Shown here: in pieces, positions 46,072 to 55,530 of the stretch | How positions within the stretch are numbered: the stretch's first letter is position 1 | Layout of the letters: each line of letters starts with the position of its first letter | DNA from: Halobacteriovorax marinus | GTDB taxonomy: Bacteria; Bdellovibrionota; Bacteriovoracia; Bacteriovoracales; Bacteriovoracaceae | Length of the DNA: 64,000 bases | Direction of reading: 5' to 3' | Assembly: GCA_002163155.1 (NCBI GenBank) | Contig: MAAO01000015.1 | Coordinates: 248,001-312,000, forward strand | Made by a program: the position numbers and the translations under genes | The notes under the pieces: model-generated | The model's input: only the letters and a program-made list of their open reading frames with translations | Told to the model about the DNA's origin: nothing | The model's database searches: none

Positions 46072-46779
46072 ATGAAAAAACTTATCCTCCTTAGTCTCCT
46101 ATCACTCAACATTCACGCCAGCGTAAATTACGATCAACTTAGCCAGTTAAAAGAGGCCATATATCTTGCCTTTGATGAGCTAAAACCTGATTCTTCTCAT
46201 TCTTTGAGTATTAATCAAAAAGTAGGTGATCTTGAAAGTTACTGGTGGGACCTAGATATAGTACACGCTTCATATTCAGGAGTGGAACAAGATGGCCTAT
46301 TCTCACACAATATTTTTCTATTTGGTGGTTTTGCAAGGCTAGATGGGATGACTCTAGATGGACTCGCGCTTACCGCTTGCCATGAAATAGGGCATGGAAT
46401 AGGAGGCTTACCATTAAAAGTAAATGGTAAAACAATGGAGGGCCAGGCTGATTACTACGCTACCCAAACATGCCTACCAATTCTTTTTAAATACCTGAAA
46501 CAAGCAGATGAACTTTCAACTGATCCCTACATTGAATATTTTTGTAAAAGTCATACTGATTATAGTTACTGTCAACGGGCCATGACAGCACTCGAAAGTG
46601 AAATTTTCTTCTTCTCGTATCTTGGTGATGAAACTTCTTTCGAAGAGAGATCAACTGAAGTAGTTACTGAGTTAAATACTTCTGAAACTTATTATCCAAG
46701 TGCTCAATGCCGGCTAGATACTTCTATGAATGGTATATTTGGGTTAGCTAGACCCACTTGCTGGTTTCCAAAAAACTAA
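46072..46779 (+). CDS. Secreted zinc metalloprotease-like protein (HExxH)
   Basis: A 16-residue signal peptide (ending NIHA) precedes a domain with TACHEIGHGIGG: His104, Glu105 and His108 form the HExxH zinc and catalytic motif. EGQADYYA 15 residues later supplies a glutamate (Glu123) and aspartate as third ligand, like M48-type enzymes. Five or more cysteines in the rest (QTCL, FCKS, SYCQRA, AQCRL, TCWFP) suggest disulfides in an exported enzyme. At 235 residues there is no membrane segment after the signal, so it is probably released to the periplasm or outside. I do not recognise a named family. It ends at a bidirectional terminator. Confidence 0.72.
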   Translation: MKKLILLSLLSLNIHASVNYDQLSQLKEAIYLAFDELKPDSSHSLSINQKVGDLESYWWDLDIVHASYSGVEQDGLFSHNIFLFGGFARLDGMTLDGLALTACHEIGHGIGGLPLKVNGKTMEGQADYYATQTCLPILFKYLKQADELSTDPYIEYFCKSHTDYSYCQRAMTALESEIFFFSYLGDETSFEERSTEVVTELNTSETYYPSAQCRLDTSMNGIFGLARPTCWFPKN

Positions 46780-46805
46780 GGCCCCTTTCGAGGCCCTAGA
46801 TTTTA
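46776..46805. terminator. Bidirectional terminator between metalloprotease and dnaJ
   Basis: CTAAGGCC (46776-46783) and GGCCCTAG (46792-46799) form an 8-bp stem with one A-C mismatch. TTTTATT follows on the plus strand. On the minus strand the stem is followed by TTTTTTGG, so it serves both convergent genes. Confidence 0.65.
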
Positions 46806-47936
46806 TTGAAATAGATCTTTTACTTTATCGAAAAATCCACGACTCATAGGATTTGAAACTTCATTATCAAATTCTGAGAGTTTCTGAAAAAGCTCTTCTT
46901 GCTCTTTAGAAATCTTTTGAGGAGTTTCAACATGAATATGCATGATCTGATCACCTTGACCATAACCACCTAAGCGCTGTATTCCTTTTCCTTTTAATCT
47001 CATTTTCTTACCAGCCTGTGTTCCCGCAGGAACTTTAACTGAAACTTTTCCATCTAACGTTGGAACTTCAATATCAGCACCAAGGGCCGCCTTCGAAAAA
47101 GAAATTGGAATAGTACAATGAACATCAAAACCATCTCTCTCAAAGAGTTCGTGCTCTTGAATATCTATTACGACATAGAGGTCACCACCTGGGCCACCTT
47201 TAATACCTGCATCACCCTCTCCAGAAAGTTTCAACCTTTGACCGTGATCAATTCCGGCTGGAACTTTTACAGAAAGATCCGTTCTCTTTCTAGCTCTTCC
47301 TTCCCCGTGACAACTCCCACAAGGATCACTAATTGATTGACCAGAACCTGAACACTTAGGGCAAGTTTGAGAAACAGTGAAGAAGCCTTGTTGTCTTCTC
47401 ACTTCTCCCATTCCGCCACACATGTCACAAGTAACAGGCTTAGAACCTTCTTTAGCTCCTGATCCATGACAAGTTCCACAGTCTGCAAGACGAGTAATTT
47501 GAATTGTCTTCTCACAACCAAAAGCTGCTTCTGCAAATTCAACCTCTAGGGCCATTTGTAGATCGTTTCCTGGACGAGCTGCAGAACGTCTTCTTCCGCC
47601 TCCGCCTCTTCTTCCACCACCTAAAATATCACCAAAGATATCACCAAAGATATCTCCTAAATCTCCAAAGTCTCCGCCACCGCCTCCGCCAAAGCCACCA
47701 CCGCCTTGACCGTCGACACCGGCATGACCAAATTGATCATAACGAGATTTCTTATTTTCATCTAACAGAACTTCAGCCGCCGAAGAAGCCTCTTTAAACT
47801 TGGCTTCTGCCTCAGCATTGTCAGGATTTCGATCTGGATGGTATTTCATCGCAAGCTTACGATAAGCTTTCTTAATCTCATCTTTGCCTGCGCCCTTATC
47901 TACGCCCAGAACTTCATATAGATCTCTTTTACTCAT
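46803..47936 (-). CDS. dnaJ: Chaperone DnaJ (Hsp40)
   Basis: Co-chaperone that delivers substrates to DnaK and stimulates its ATPase. J domain at 1-70 with the HPD motif (YHPDRN). Gly/Phe-rich region about 75-115. Zinc-finger domain with four CxxCxGxG repeats ([32 protein letters not shown]), then the C-terminal substrate-binding domain. At 377 residues it is standard. It follows dnaK with a 75-base gap containing a hairpin that may reduce its expression relative to DnaK. Confidence 0.98.
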   Translation of the reverse strand: MSKRDLYEVLGVDKGAGKDEIKKAYRKLAMKYHPDRNPDNAEAEAKFKEASSAAEVLLDENKKSRYDQFGHAGVDGQGGGGFGGGGGGDFGDLGDIFGDIFGDILGGGRRGGGGRRRSAARPGNDLQMALEVEFAEAAFGCEKTIQITRLADCGTCHGSGAKEGSKPVTCDMCGGMGEVRRQQGFFTVSQTCPKCSGSGQSISDPCGSCHGEGRARKRTDLSVKVPAGIDHGQRLKLSGEGDAGIKGGPGGDLYVVIDIQEHELFERDGFDVHCTIPISFSKAALGADIEVPTLDGKVSVKVPAGTQAGKKMRLKGKGIQRLGGYGQGDQIMHIHVETPQKISKEQEELFQKLSEFDNEVSNPMSRGFFDKVKDLFQ

Positions 47937-47953
47937 TTGATTCTCTTTTGTAG

Positions 47954-47986
47954 AAAAAGGGAGAGACCCAAAATGAACCTCTCCCT
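47954..47986 (-). terminator. Hairpin between dnaK and dnaJ (reads either way)
   Basis: AGGGAGAG (47958-47965) and CTCTCCCT (47979-47986) make a perfect 8-bp stem with a 13-base loop. On the minus strand it is followed by TTTTTC, a short T-run. It lies downstream of the dnaK stop and 18 bases upstream of the dnaJ start, so it could partly terminate dnaK transcripts. Confidence 0.55.
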
Positions 47987-48011
47987 CTTCAAAATTAATT
48001 TACTTTTTTAC

Positions 48012-49937
48012 TTAAACTTCTTTAAAGTCAGCGTCAACTACATCGTCATCGTCTTTCTTTGCTTGAGCTTCTGGTCCTGCACCTGGCTGACCTTCTGCAC
48101 CCGCTTGCCCTTCTGCACCTGGTTGCCCTTCGGCACCTTCATACATTTGAGTAGCAATTTTATGTGAAGCATTTTGAAGTCTTTCTACTTCACCTTTAAG
48201 TTCATCAAGAACTTCAGACTCTAATTTACCTTTTGCTGCTTCTAATGCTGCTTCTAATTCTTTCTTATCAGTATCAGCGATTTTATCTGCACCATCTTTA
48301 AGCATTTTCTCACTACTTAAGATAAGAGCATCTAAACTATTTCTAGTATCAACAATTTCTCTTCTCTTAGTATCGCTTTCTTTGTTCGCTTCTGCTTCTT
48401 TAACCATTCTTTCGATTTCATCTTCACTTAGACCTGAACCAGCAGTGATTTTAACTTCTTGCTTATTACCAGTCGCTTTGTCGATAGCAGAAACATGAAC
48501 GATTCCGTTAGCATCGATATCGAAGATAACTTCTACTTGAGGAACACCTCTTGGAGCTGGAGCAATTCCAGTAAGATCAAATCGTCCAAGTGTTTTGTTA
48601 TCATTTGCAAATTCTCTTTCACCTTGAAGACAGTGAATAGAAACTGCAGGTTGGTTATCTTGAGCAGTTGAGAAAACTTGAGATTTCTTTACAGGAATCG
48701 TAGTGTTTTTCTCAATAAGCTTAGTCATAACTCCACCAAGAGTTTCAATACCAAGAGATAAAGGAGTTACATCTAAAAGAAGAACATCTTTAACATCTCC
48801 AGCTAAAACTCCACCTTGAATAGCTGCACCAGCGGCAACAACTTCATCAGGGTTAACACCTTTAGAAGGCTCTATTCCAAAGATTTCTTTTACTCTGTCT
48901 TGAACAGCTGGGATTCTAATAGATCCACCAACAAGGATAACCTCATCAATTTCATTCTTATCAAGTCCAGAATCATCAAGACAAGTTAAACATGGCTTAG
49001 CTAGTGCTTCTAAATCTTTAGCAATTAAATCTTCAAATTTTGCTCTCGAAAGATTGATATTTAAATGTTTTGGACCAGAGGCATCAGCAGTGATGAAAGG
49101 AAGATTAATATCTGTTGAATTAACATTTGAAAGTTCATGCTTAGCTTTTTCAGCAGCTTCTTTTAATCTTTGTAGGGCCATTTGGTCTTTTCTAAGATCA
49201 ATTGAATCGGACTTTAAGAATTCTTCCGCTAAGAAGTTGATGATATCTTCATCAAAATTCTCACCACCTAGAAAAGTGTCACCGTTAGTTGCTTTAACTT
49301 CGAAAACACCATCAGTTGTAATTTCAAGAATTGAAATATCAAATGTACCACCACCAAGGTCAAATACAGCGATATTCTTATCAACTTTAGTATCTAATCC
49401 GTAAGCAAGTGCAGCTGCAGTTGGCTCGTTAATAATACGCTTAACTTCAAGACCAGCAATTTTTCCTGCGTCTTTAGTCGCTTGTCTTTGTGCATCGTTA
49501 AAATAAGCTGGAACTGTTACAACAGCTTCAGTTACAGTTTCACCAAGGTAATCTTCAGCCGCTTTCTTAAGTTTTTGAAGAACGATAGCAGAAATTTCTT
49601 GTGGAGACATTTCCTTTTCATCAACTTTTATCCATGCATCACCATTGTTATTTGCAAAGATTTCAAATGGTGCCACTTTTTGAAACTTCTCAGCCTGTGG
49701 AGTATTTGCCTTACGACCAATTAGTCTTTTGATTCCGTATACTGTTTTTGAAGGATTTGTCACTGCTTGTCTCTTAGCAACTTGACCAACTAGTGTTTCA
49801 CCGTTGTTAGCAAACCCAACAACAGATGGAGTTGTATTATGCCCTTCAGCGTTTGCAATAATTTTGTATTTTCCATTCTCAAGAACTGAAACACAAGAGT
49901 TTGTAGTTCCTAAGTCGATTCCGATAATTTTACCCAT
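48012..49937 (-). CDS. dnaK: Chaperone DnaK (Hsp70)
   Basis: ATP-driven folding chaperone. The N-terminal ATPase starts [16 protein letters not shown] and includes [34 protein letters not shown] and [14 protein letters not shown]. The linker is [18 protein letters not shown], followed by the substrate-binding domain and a helical lid. The C-terminal tail has a Gly/Ala/Gln repeat ([21 protein letters not shown]) and ends [12 protein letters not shown], the EEVD-like end typical of bacterial DnaK. At 641 residues it is normal. AGGAGAATATC precedes the ATG. It sits 24 bases after grpE. Confidence 0.98.
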   Translation of the reverse strand: MGKIIGIDLGTTNSCVSVLENGKYKIIANAEGHNTTPSVVGFANNGETLVGQVAKRQAVTNPSKTVYGIKRLIGRKANTPQAEKFQKVAPFEIFANNNGDAWIKVDEKEMSPQEISAIVLQKLKKAAEDYLGETVTEAVVTVPAYFNDAQRQATKDAGKIAGLEVKRIINEPTAAALAYGLDTKVDKNIAVFDLGGGTFDISILEITTDGVFEVKATNGDTFLGGENFDEDIINFLAEEFLKSDSIDLRKDQMALQRLKEAAEKAKHELSNVNSTDINLPFITADASGPKHLNINLSRAKFEDLIAKDLEALAKPCLTCLDDSGLDKNEIDEVILVGGSIRIPAVQDRVKEIFGIEPSKGVNPDEVVAAGAAIQGGVLAGDVKDVLLLDVTPLSLGIETLGGVMTKLIEKNTTIPVKKSQVFSTAQDNQPAVSIHCLQGEREFANDNKTLGRFDLTGIAPAPRGVPQVEVIFDIDANGIVHVSAIDKATGNKQEVKITAGSGLSEDEIERMVKEAEANKESDTKRREIVDTRNSLDALILSSEKMLKDGADKIADTDKKELEAALEAAKGKLESEVLDELKGEVERLQNASHKIATQMYEGAEGQPGAEGQAGAEGQPGAGPEAQAKKDDDDVVDADFKEV

Positions 49938-49961
49938 GATATTCTCCTAAAATATTATTAA

Positions 49962-50528
49962 TTAATTTTTTACTATTACTACTTTTGCGGCCCTTAATAA
50001 GCGACCATTTAAAATATAACCTTTTTGAAATTCAGAAATAATTTCGTCATCTTCTTTTCCTTCCGCTGGTTGTTGTGCCAGTGCTTCATGAAAATTAGCA
50101 TCAAAAACTTTTCCTAATGACTCAACTTCCTCTAAGCCATTTTGTAAAAGAACATCAGTCATTTGCTTCTTAACCATATCAATACCTGTGAAGATATTTT
50201 TTACTTTCTCATCTTCATCGTTTGAAATAGCTAGAAGTGTTCTATCTAAGTTATCTACAACATCTAAAAGTGCAGATAAAACTTTTTCATTTCCGTACTT
50301 AAGAAGGTTTTGTGTCTCTCTATCGTGACGTCTTCTTAGGTTCTCCATTTCTGCTGCGAGGTAATAGAATTTAGATTTAAAGTCCTCCTCCTCTACAACT
50401 TCTACTTTTTCTACAGTAGCGTCAGCAGCCTCAACTGTTTCTTCTGCTTGAGTGTCCTCTACGGTCTTAAGCGTCTCTTCAATATTTACTTCAGTATTCT
50501 CTGCATTCTCTGTATTTTCTGTAGTCAT
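49962..50528 (-). CDS. grpE: Nucleotide exchange factor GrpE
   Basis: Releases ADP from DnaK. Acidic Glu/Thr-rich N-terminus (about 1-48), a long coiled-coil helix (about 50-110, DFKSKFYYLAAEMENLRRRHDRE), and the C-terminal beta wing with FHEALAQQPA and GYILNGRLLRAAKVVIV. At 188 residues it is normal. First gene of grpE-dnaK-dnaJ. hrcA is not upstream and I found no CIRCE element in the 221-base gap, so control is probably not by HrcA. Confidence 0.95.
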   Translation of the reverse strand: MTTENTENAENTEVNIEETLKTVEDTQAEETVEAADATVEKVEVVEEEDFKSKFYYLAAEMENLRRRHDRETQNLLKYGNEKVLSALLDVVDNLDRTLLAISNDEDEKVKNIFTGIDMVKKQMTDVLLQNGLEEVESLGKVFDANFHEALAQQPAEGKEDDEIISEFQKGYILNGRLLRAAKVVIVKN

Positions 50529-50657
50529 TACTTCTTCGCTCCGTAAGCTTTCATTTTCGTCATCACCAAGATGTGTTCATATGTTCCAGTGTCAATGGTA
50601 GAAAAATAATAAATTCTTCTCCTAAAAAAAAGGTCTTAATATCCAGTACTTAGGGGG

Positions 50658-50674
50658 TTGGCATGGACTTTGTA
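50658..50674 (+). promoter_or_regulatory. Possible sigma-54-type promoter upstream of the hydrolase gene
   Basis: TTGGCATGGACTTTGTA resembles the -24/-12 pattern TTGGCACG-N4-TTGC. The -24 GG is exact and the spacing is right, but the -12 element reads GT instead of GC. It lies 75 bases before ATG 50750. Confidence 0.3.
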
Positions 50675-50749
50675 ATTAGAATAGATGAATAGCGAAGGTT
50701 AAAGGTAACCTATTGAAAACTCATAGCTAAAAGGTTGGATATCTGACAT

Positions 50750-51724
50750 ATGTCTAAATTTCAAACACTTCTCCTATTTTGTCTCGTAATGAGCTGCAAT
50801 GTATTCGCAGAGGGTATTGATATATCTAAAGAGTATTTATTAACTAAAACTCAAATTCAGAATGAATCTTTTAACGGTGAACTCTTAAAGAGCTATTTAA
50901 AGAATCAAACGGTTTTATTAATTCCAGGAGTTCTTTCTCAATCTTTTTCAAGTACTGCGAGTCAAAGAATCAAGTTAAATTTGGTTCTAGGCGAAATTTT
51001 CGATGACCATGAAAACTGGCTCATTGAAGAGGATGTAAATTACGAAAAAATAGAACTAGAGTCAGAAGCTTCACCAGAGGAAAATGCTGATTTTATTATT
51101 GAAGTTCTAGAAGATATGCCTGATAACATTATTATTTTCACACACAGTAAAGGCGGTATAGATACTTTCCAGGCCCTCTCAAAAAAGCCGGAGCTTCTTG
51201 AAAAAATCTCAGGAATAATAACTGTTCAAACCCCCTTTAAAGGTTCCCCTATAGCTGAAGATTTTTCTAATAATTTTCTAACGAGACAGCTTGGAAATTG
51301 GCTCTTCAACCTACTTGGCGGTTCCCCTGAAGGAATAGACAGCTTAACTCAATCAGCCTCAAAGAAAAGAAATGAAATTTTAGAGGATCAATATAAATAT
51401 ATTATAAGCAAAGTTCCGGTAATTAATTTTGGATCATTTAAAGAAGATACATTTGGGTGGGACTCTCCACTGGAGTTATTTAGAGATATCGCTGATAAAA
51501 AGTCTGGCCCCAATGATGGAGTTGTTCCTCTAACCAGCGCTTTTTTAGATGAAACATACCAAGTAACAGAGGCTAATGTTGACCATTTACTTAGTGTAAC
51601 GAGTTGTAAGGGGATTAGAAAATTAGGTTTCTATCCAAAGTTAAAATATTCTGAAAGATGGACCTATGACAGAGAAGCCCACTTCAAAGCTCTCCTAGAG
51701 AGTTTGAGAAAAGTGTCATACTAA
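50750..51724 (+). CDS. Secreted alpha/beta-hydrolase, lipase- or esterase-like
   Basis: A signal peptide (about 1-20, ending NVFAE) is followed by an alpha/beta-hydrolase-like fold: VLLIPGVLSQSF (oxyanion region), IIIFTHSKGGIDTFQAL with the nucleophile serine in THSKGG (usual G-x-S-x-G altered to T-H-S-K-G), then IITVQTPFKGSPIAE, a strand typical of triacylglycerol lipases. An acid and histidine are plausible at NDGVVPLTSA and VDHLLS. At 324 residues it is exported to the periplasm or outside. The substrate is unknown. The 3' end overlaps hemW by nine bases. Confidence 0.76.
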   Translation: MSKFQTLLLFCLVMSCNVFAEGIDISKEYLLTKTQIQNESFNGELLKSYLKNQTVLLIPGVLSQSFSSTASQRIKLNLVLGEIFDDHENWLIEEDVNYEKIELESEASPEENADFIIEVLEDMPDNIIIFTHSKGGIDTFQALSKKPELLEKISGIITVQTPFKGSPIAEDFSNNFLTRQLGNWLFNLLGGSPEGIDSLTQSASKKRNEILEDQYKYIISKVPVINFGSFKEDTFGWDSPLELFRDIADKKSGPNDGVVPLTSAFLDETYQVTEANVDHLLSVTSCKGIRKLGFYPKLKYSERWTYDREAHFKALLESLRKVSY

Positions 51725-52837
51725 TTCATGTTTAAATAAATCATCCATTAGTGAATCCAAAATCAAAAAACCATTTGAATTTAAACTTATTGTACTACCA
51801 GCTCGCGTATTTAGTAATTTTCGCTCTTGCCATAAATCTAGAACCTTTTCTAATTCCAAAAGATTATCAGTGAACATACTCAAATCAAATGGGCGATTAA
51901 TCCTAAGGGCCATGTAGACTTCTTCTAGTTTCATCTCTTCTGCAGTGAGTTTTTCCAAAACGAAATCAACTTGAGTCATCTTCCACTTAAACCTCGTCTG
52001 AGCTTCTTTTAAGAAACCAGTTGCACTAGGTCCTAGCGCCGCGACCGACTCACTTTTCCAATACTGTAAATTGTGATTGGACTCTTTACCTTTCTTTGAA
52101 AAGTTAGACACTTCGTAATGATCATATCCTCTTTTAATTAAAAAGTTGGACACTCTTAAATATTCACCTTCGATATATTCATCATCAGGAAGATGATCTT
52201 TATGAATGTAGCCAGCTTTAGTGGTTAAAATATATAAACTAATATGCTCAGGATCATGAACTAAAATTTCTTCTAGTTCGGAAATTATATCTCTTTTGAA
52301 TTTCTTAGAAAATGGGAGACCCAACATGAAATCAACAGAAAAAGATAATTTTTTAGAACTAAAGTAATTAAGAGTTTCATGAACGTCTTCAATATTGTGT
52401 ACGCGATCAATCAATTTTAAAAAATGAGGATTTAATGACTGAATTCCCAAAGAGTAACGATTGACGCCAATGTCCCTCCAGGCCAGCAATCCTTCCTCTG
52501 TCCAGCCACCAGGATTAACTTCAAAGGTAAACTCACAACTAGGGCCCAAGATGATATTTCTATCAAGGAGAAAATTTTTCAAAAATGCTGCGCCTCGCTC
52601 TCCCCACAGAGAAGGAGTTCCTCCTCCTAAATAGAGCGTATTTAAGGCCCCAAGTGTGGAGTCATTCTCTTTTAATAGATCCGTAAGAAGCGCAAACCCC
52701 TTTACTAGTGAGGCTTCATAAGCTTCGTATTCTTTTTCTTTATTTTTGGGGATATTTTTATAGAAGTCACAGTAATTGCATAAATGTCGACAAAAGGGAA
52801 AATGAATGTAAATTGATCTAATTTCTCGAATATTCAC
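51716..52837 (-). CDS. hemW: HemW, radical SAM heme chaperone (HemN-like)
   Basis: Radical-SAM family protein related to coproporphyrinogen III oxidase HemN but thought to insert heme into respiratory proteins. It has SIYIHFPFCRHLCNYCDFYK with the CxxxCxxC cluster, LYLGGGTPSLW, FEVNPGGWTEEGLLAWRDIGVNRYSLGIQSLN and DFMLGLP. At 373 residues it fits HemW rather than HemN (about 455), and it lacks the HemN N-terminal extension. HemW and true HemN are often confused in annotation. ATG 52837, divergent from the M16 protease by 71 bases. Confidence 0.87.
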   Translation of the reverse strand: MNIREIRSIYIHFPFCRHLCNYCDFYKNIPKNKEKEYEAYEASLVKGFALLTDLLKENDSTLGALNTLYLGGGTPSLWGERGAAFLKNFLLDRNIILGPSCEFTFEVNPGGWTEEGLLAWRDIGVNRYSLGIQSLNPHFLKLIDRVHNIEDVHETLNYFSSKKLSFSVDFMLGLPFSKKFKRDIISELEEILVHDPEHISLYILTTKAGYIHKDHLPDDEYIEGEYLRVSNFLIKRGYDHYEVSNFSKKGKESNHNLQYWKSESVAALGPSATGFLKEAQTRFKWKMTQVDFVLEKLTAEEMKLEEVYMALRINRPFDLSMFTDNLLELEKVLDLWQERKLLNTRAGSTISLNSNGFLILDSLMDDLFKHELV

Positions 52838-52868
52838 AGATTTACCTGAAAAAATTAATTCCTTTCAC

Positions 52869-52874
52869 TATAAT
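52869..52874 (+). promoter_or_regulatory. Perfect -10 hexamer upstream of the M16 protease
   Basis: TATAAT lies 35 bases before ATG 52909. The -35 region is weak (CTGAAA at 52846-52851, 17 bases upstream), so it may depend on other contacts. Confidence 0.4.
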
Positions 52875-52908
52875 AGAGAGAGTATAAATTTAAATATATA
52901 GGATATAT

Positions 52909-55473
52909 ATGCAACATGATCAAGTCACTTTAAAAAACGGTTTAGAAACTCTCTTTATCGACTTTCCCGGATCAACAAGTTCAACTGTTCAAATTTGGTT
53001 TAAAGCTGGCTCAGCACTTGAGACAAAGAAAGATCAGGGAATTGCTCACTTTCTTGAACATATGTTCTTTAAAGGGACCAAAACTAGACCAGGAGCTGCA
53101 ATCGCTCACGAAGTTGAATCTTTTGGTGGTGAAGTTAATGCTTTCACATCTTTTGATTACACTTGTTACTATATAAACTCACCCTCTTCAAAAATAAACA
53201 AAACAGCTGATATCCTAATGGATATGGTTGCCAACCCTATGTTTAAGAAAGATGATTTTGAACCTGAGATTGGTGTAGTCTTCGAAGAATATAGACGTTC
53301 ACAAGATAACCCTAACCAGTACTCTTTTCAAAAAATTCAAAAGGGAAGTTTCACCGGTGGTTATGCTCATCCAATACTAGGAACAGAGAAAACAATCTTA
53401 AAGTTCAATAGAGAGCAACTACAAAACTTTAGAAAGAAATATTACAACTTAAACAATGCCTTATTAGTTGTTTCTGGTGACTTAAAGAATAAAGACAAGA
53501 TTATAAAAACTATTGAAAAATATAAACTACCTAAAGGTGAGTCTTCAAATTTTCCAAACTTTAAGCTTAAGAAAGTACCTTCGATTGATATTCATAAGAG
53601 AGACGTTCGCATGTCTCAACTTACACTAACAATTCAAGGTCCCGCTTACTCTGATCCAAACGCAGCAGCTGAGGACTTAGCTCTCAGTACGTTAGGACAC
53701 GGAGAAACTTCTCGTCTACATAAGAACCTAGTGATTGATGGAACTCTTTCAAACGGAGCTTCAAGTTCAACTATGTTCATGTCAAAAGGTGGAGTTCACT
53801 TTTTAAGAATTAGTCTGCCACATAAAAATTTAAAACCTGCCCTAAAAAAGCTAGAGAAAATTTTTAAAGGCTTAGTGCAAGAAGGTCTAACCAAAGAAGA
53901 GATCACAAAAATTAAAAATCAATACGTGGCTTCTAAAATCTATGAAAAAGAATCACTAGATTCTTATTCATTTTCTTTAGGACATGGATACGCTCAAACT
54001 GGGGACATCCACTGTGAAGAAGAATTCATATCAAGAATTAAGAAAACAAGTGTCACGGCTGTAAATCAAACCTTTAAAGAAATATTTTCTCGACCTATTC
54101 ACATTTCGCTACAGGTTCCACAGGAAACTAATGTAGAGAAAGCTGAAGAAACTTTAAATTCTTTTCAAAAGAACATTGAGAAACTTGAAAAGATGGCAAA
54201 AAAAGAAAATGTAAAATCGCACGGGATAACTTCAAAGTATGATCCTCAAGTAAGAGTTATCGAACTTAAAAAGGGTATTTCATTACTCTATAGATACAAT
54301 CCTCTCAACCCTACTTTTGTCCTACATACCTATCTAAAGGGAGGACTAACTGAAGAAACACTAGAAACAAATGGTATTCATCATCTATTAAGTGGAACCA
54401 TCTCAAAGGGTCATAAAGATAAGACCAACGAAGAACTTAAGAGTGATTTAGAAAATAAATCTGCCTACATCTCAGGATTCACAGGAAAAAATGCCTACGG
54501 GTTAACCATGCACGGTCTAACAGAGAATGCACCAGAGCTATTTAAAGATTTCTTTACAACACTTGTACACCCTACTTTTGAAGATAAATTCATTGACCAT
54601 GAAAAGGAAATGACCATAAGGCACTTTGAAAATCAAAAAGAAGATCCTGTTAGGCATTGTTTTGAAAAAGTGAATGAGTACGCCTTCAAAGGTCACCCAT
54701 ATAGTTACAACATTCTTGGTAGTGAAGAAAACATCAAAAAATTTAAAAGAAAAGATCTTCAAGAAAGGCACGCTCAAAACTTAAAAAATAAAGAAATCCT
54801 GATCAGTTACTGTGGCGACTTAACTCTTGAAGAAGTGACCTCCCTAGTGACTCCAGAGATTAAAGATCTACCAACGAGACTTAAGAAGAAACTCGTTGTT
54901 AAACCAATTAAGCCAGAACAAGGCAAGAAACACTTTATCGAGTTTAATAGAGAGCAAACACAAATATTTCACTTCATTCCAGGTTCAAAACTTGGGACAA
55001 AAGAAAATATTTTTCTAAAGATGGTGGCTACACATCTCTCTGGACAATCAAGCGAGCTCTTTGTTGAAGTAAGAGATAGGCAAGGACTATGCTACTCTGC
55101 TCAACCTATTCACTTTACTGCTCTTGAAGCGGGATACTGGGGAATTTACATGGCCTCAGGTCATGACAAAGTAAAACCTGCCCTTAAAGCGATTAAAGAT
55201 ATTCTAGAAAACCTTCGCATCAATGGACTAACCAAAAGAGACTTCAATCGCATCAAAAAAATGATTGAAGGACAAACTCTTCTTAACGTTCAAACGAATG
55301 AAGACTATGCAAATATCTACTCAGTTCCAACTCTTCAGGGACTCGGTCTAGACTGGTACCACAAAGGAAATGAAGATATTAGTAATATCACTCACGAAGA
55401 ATTTCAAAAAGCTATCAAGAAGGTTTTCTCTAGGAAGTGGAATACAATTATTGTAGGAAGAGAAGACGGATAA
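52909..55473 (+). CDS. M16-family zinc metalloprotease (insulinase/pitrilysin type, fused pair)
   Basis: Single chain with two M16 halves. The first half carries the inverted zinc motif HFLEH (His47, Glu50, His51) and a downstream glutamate in DDFEPEIGVVFEEYRR. The second half (from about 430) has the same fold but its equivalent HHLL lacks the zinc residues, so it is inactive and shapes the chamber, as expected for the family. At 854 residues it is a full pair. There is no signal peptide. Likely role: cleavage of peptides or small proteins. It ends just before a perfect hairpin terminator. Confidence 0.92.
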   Translation: MQHDQVTLKNGLETLFIDFPGSTSSTVQIWFKAGSALETKKDQGIAHFLEHMFFKGTKTRPGAAIAHEVESFGGEVNAFTSFDYTCYYINSPSSKINKTADILMDMVANPMFKKDDFEPEIGVVFEEYRRSQDNPNQYSFQKIQKGSFTGGYAHPILGTEKTILKFNREQLQNFRKKYYNLNNALLVVSGDLKNKDKIIKTIEKYKLPKGESSNFPNFKLKKVPSIDIHKRDVRMSQLTLTIQGPAYSDPNAAAEDLALSTLGHGETSRLHKNLVIDGTLSNGASSSTMFMSKGGVHFLRISLPHKNLKPALKKLEKIFKGLVQEGLTKEEITKIKNQYVASKIYEKESLDSYSFSLGHGYAQTGDIHCEEEFISRIKKTSVTAVNQTFKEIFSRPIHISLQVPQETNVEKAEETLNSFQKNIEKLEKMAKKENVKSHGITSKYDPQVRVIELKKGISLLYRYNPLNPTFVLHTYLKGGLTEETLETNGIHHLLSGTISKGHKDKTNEELKSDLENKSAYISGFTGKNAYGLTMHGLTENAPELFKDFFTTLVHPTFEDKFIDHEKEMTIRHFENQKEDPVRHCFEKVNEYAFKGHPYSYNILGSEENIKKFKRKDLQERHAQNLKNKEILISYCGDLTLEEVTSLVTPEIKDLPTRLKKKLVVKPIKPEQGKKHFIEFNREQTQIFHFIPGSKLGTKENIFLKMVATHLSGQSSELFVEVRDRQGLCYSAQPIHFTALEAGYWGIYMASGHDKVKPALKAIKDILENLRINGLTKRDFNRIKKMIEGQTLLNVQTNEDYANIYSVPTLQGLGLDWYHKGNEDISNITHEEFQKAIKKVFSRKWNTIIVGREDG

Positions 55474-55494
55474 TGTATTAAGATAACTTTAGCG

Positions 55495-55530
55495 ATCAAG
55501 GACTTTTCGAAGTCCTTGATTATTTTAATT
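55495..55530 (+). terminator. Intrinsic terminator after the M16 protease
   Basis: ATCAAGGACTT (55495-55505), tetraloop TTCG, AAGTCCTTGAT (55510-55520): a perfect 11-bp stem, followed by TATTTTAATTT. It is also at the 3' end of the convergent HD-GYP gene and could act on both. Confidence 0.82.

Noticed and set aside
47504-47797. His/Arg-rich plus-strand frame opposite dnaJ
   Set aside because: It is the antisense of the glycine-rich region of a certain dnaJ gene; composition comes from GGN codons read backwards.
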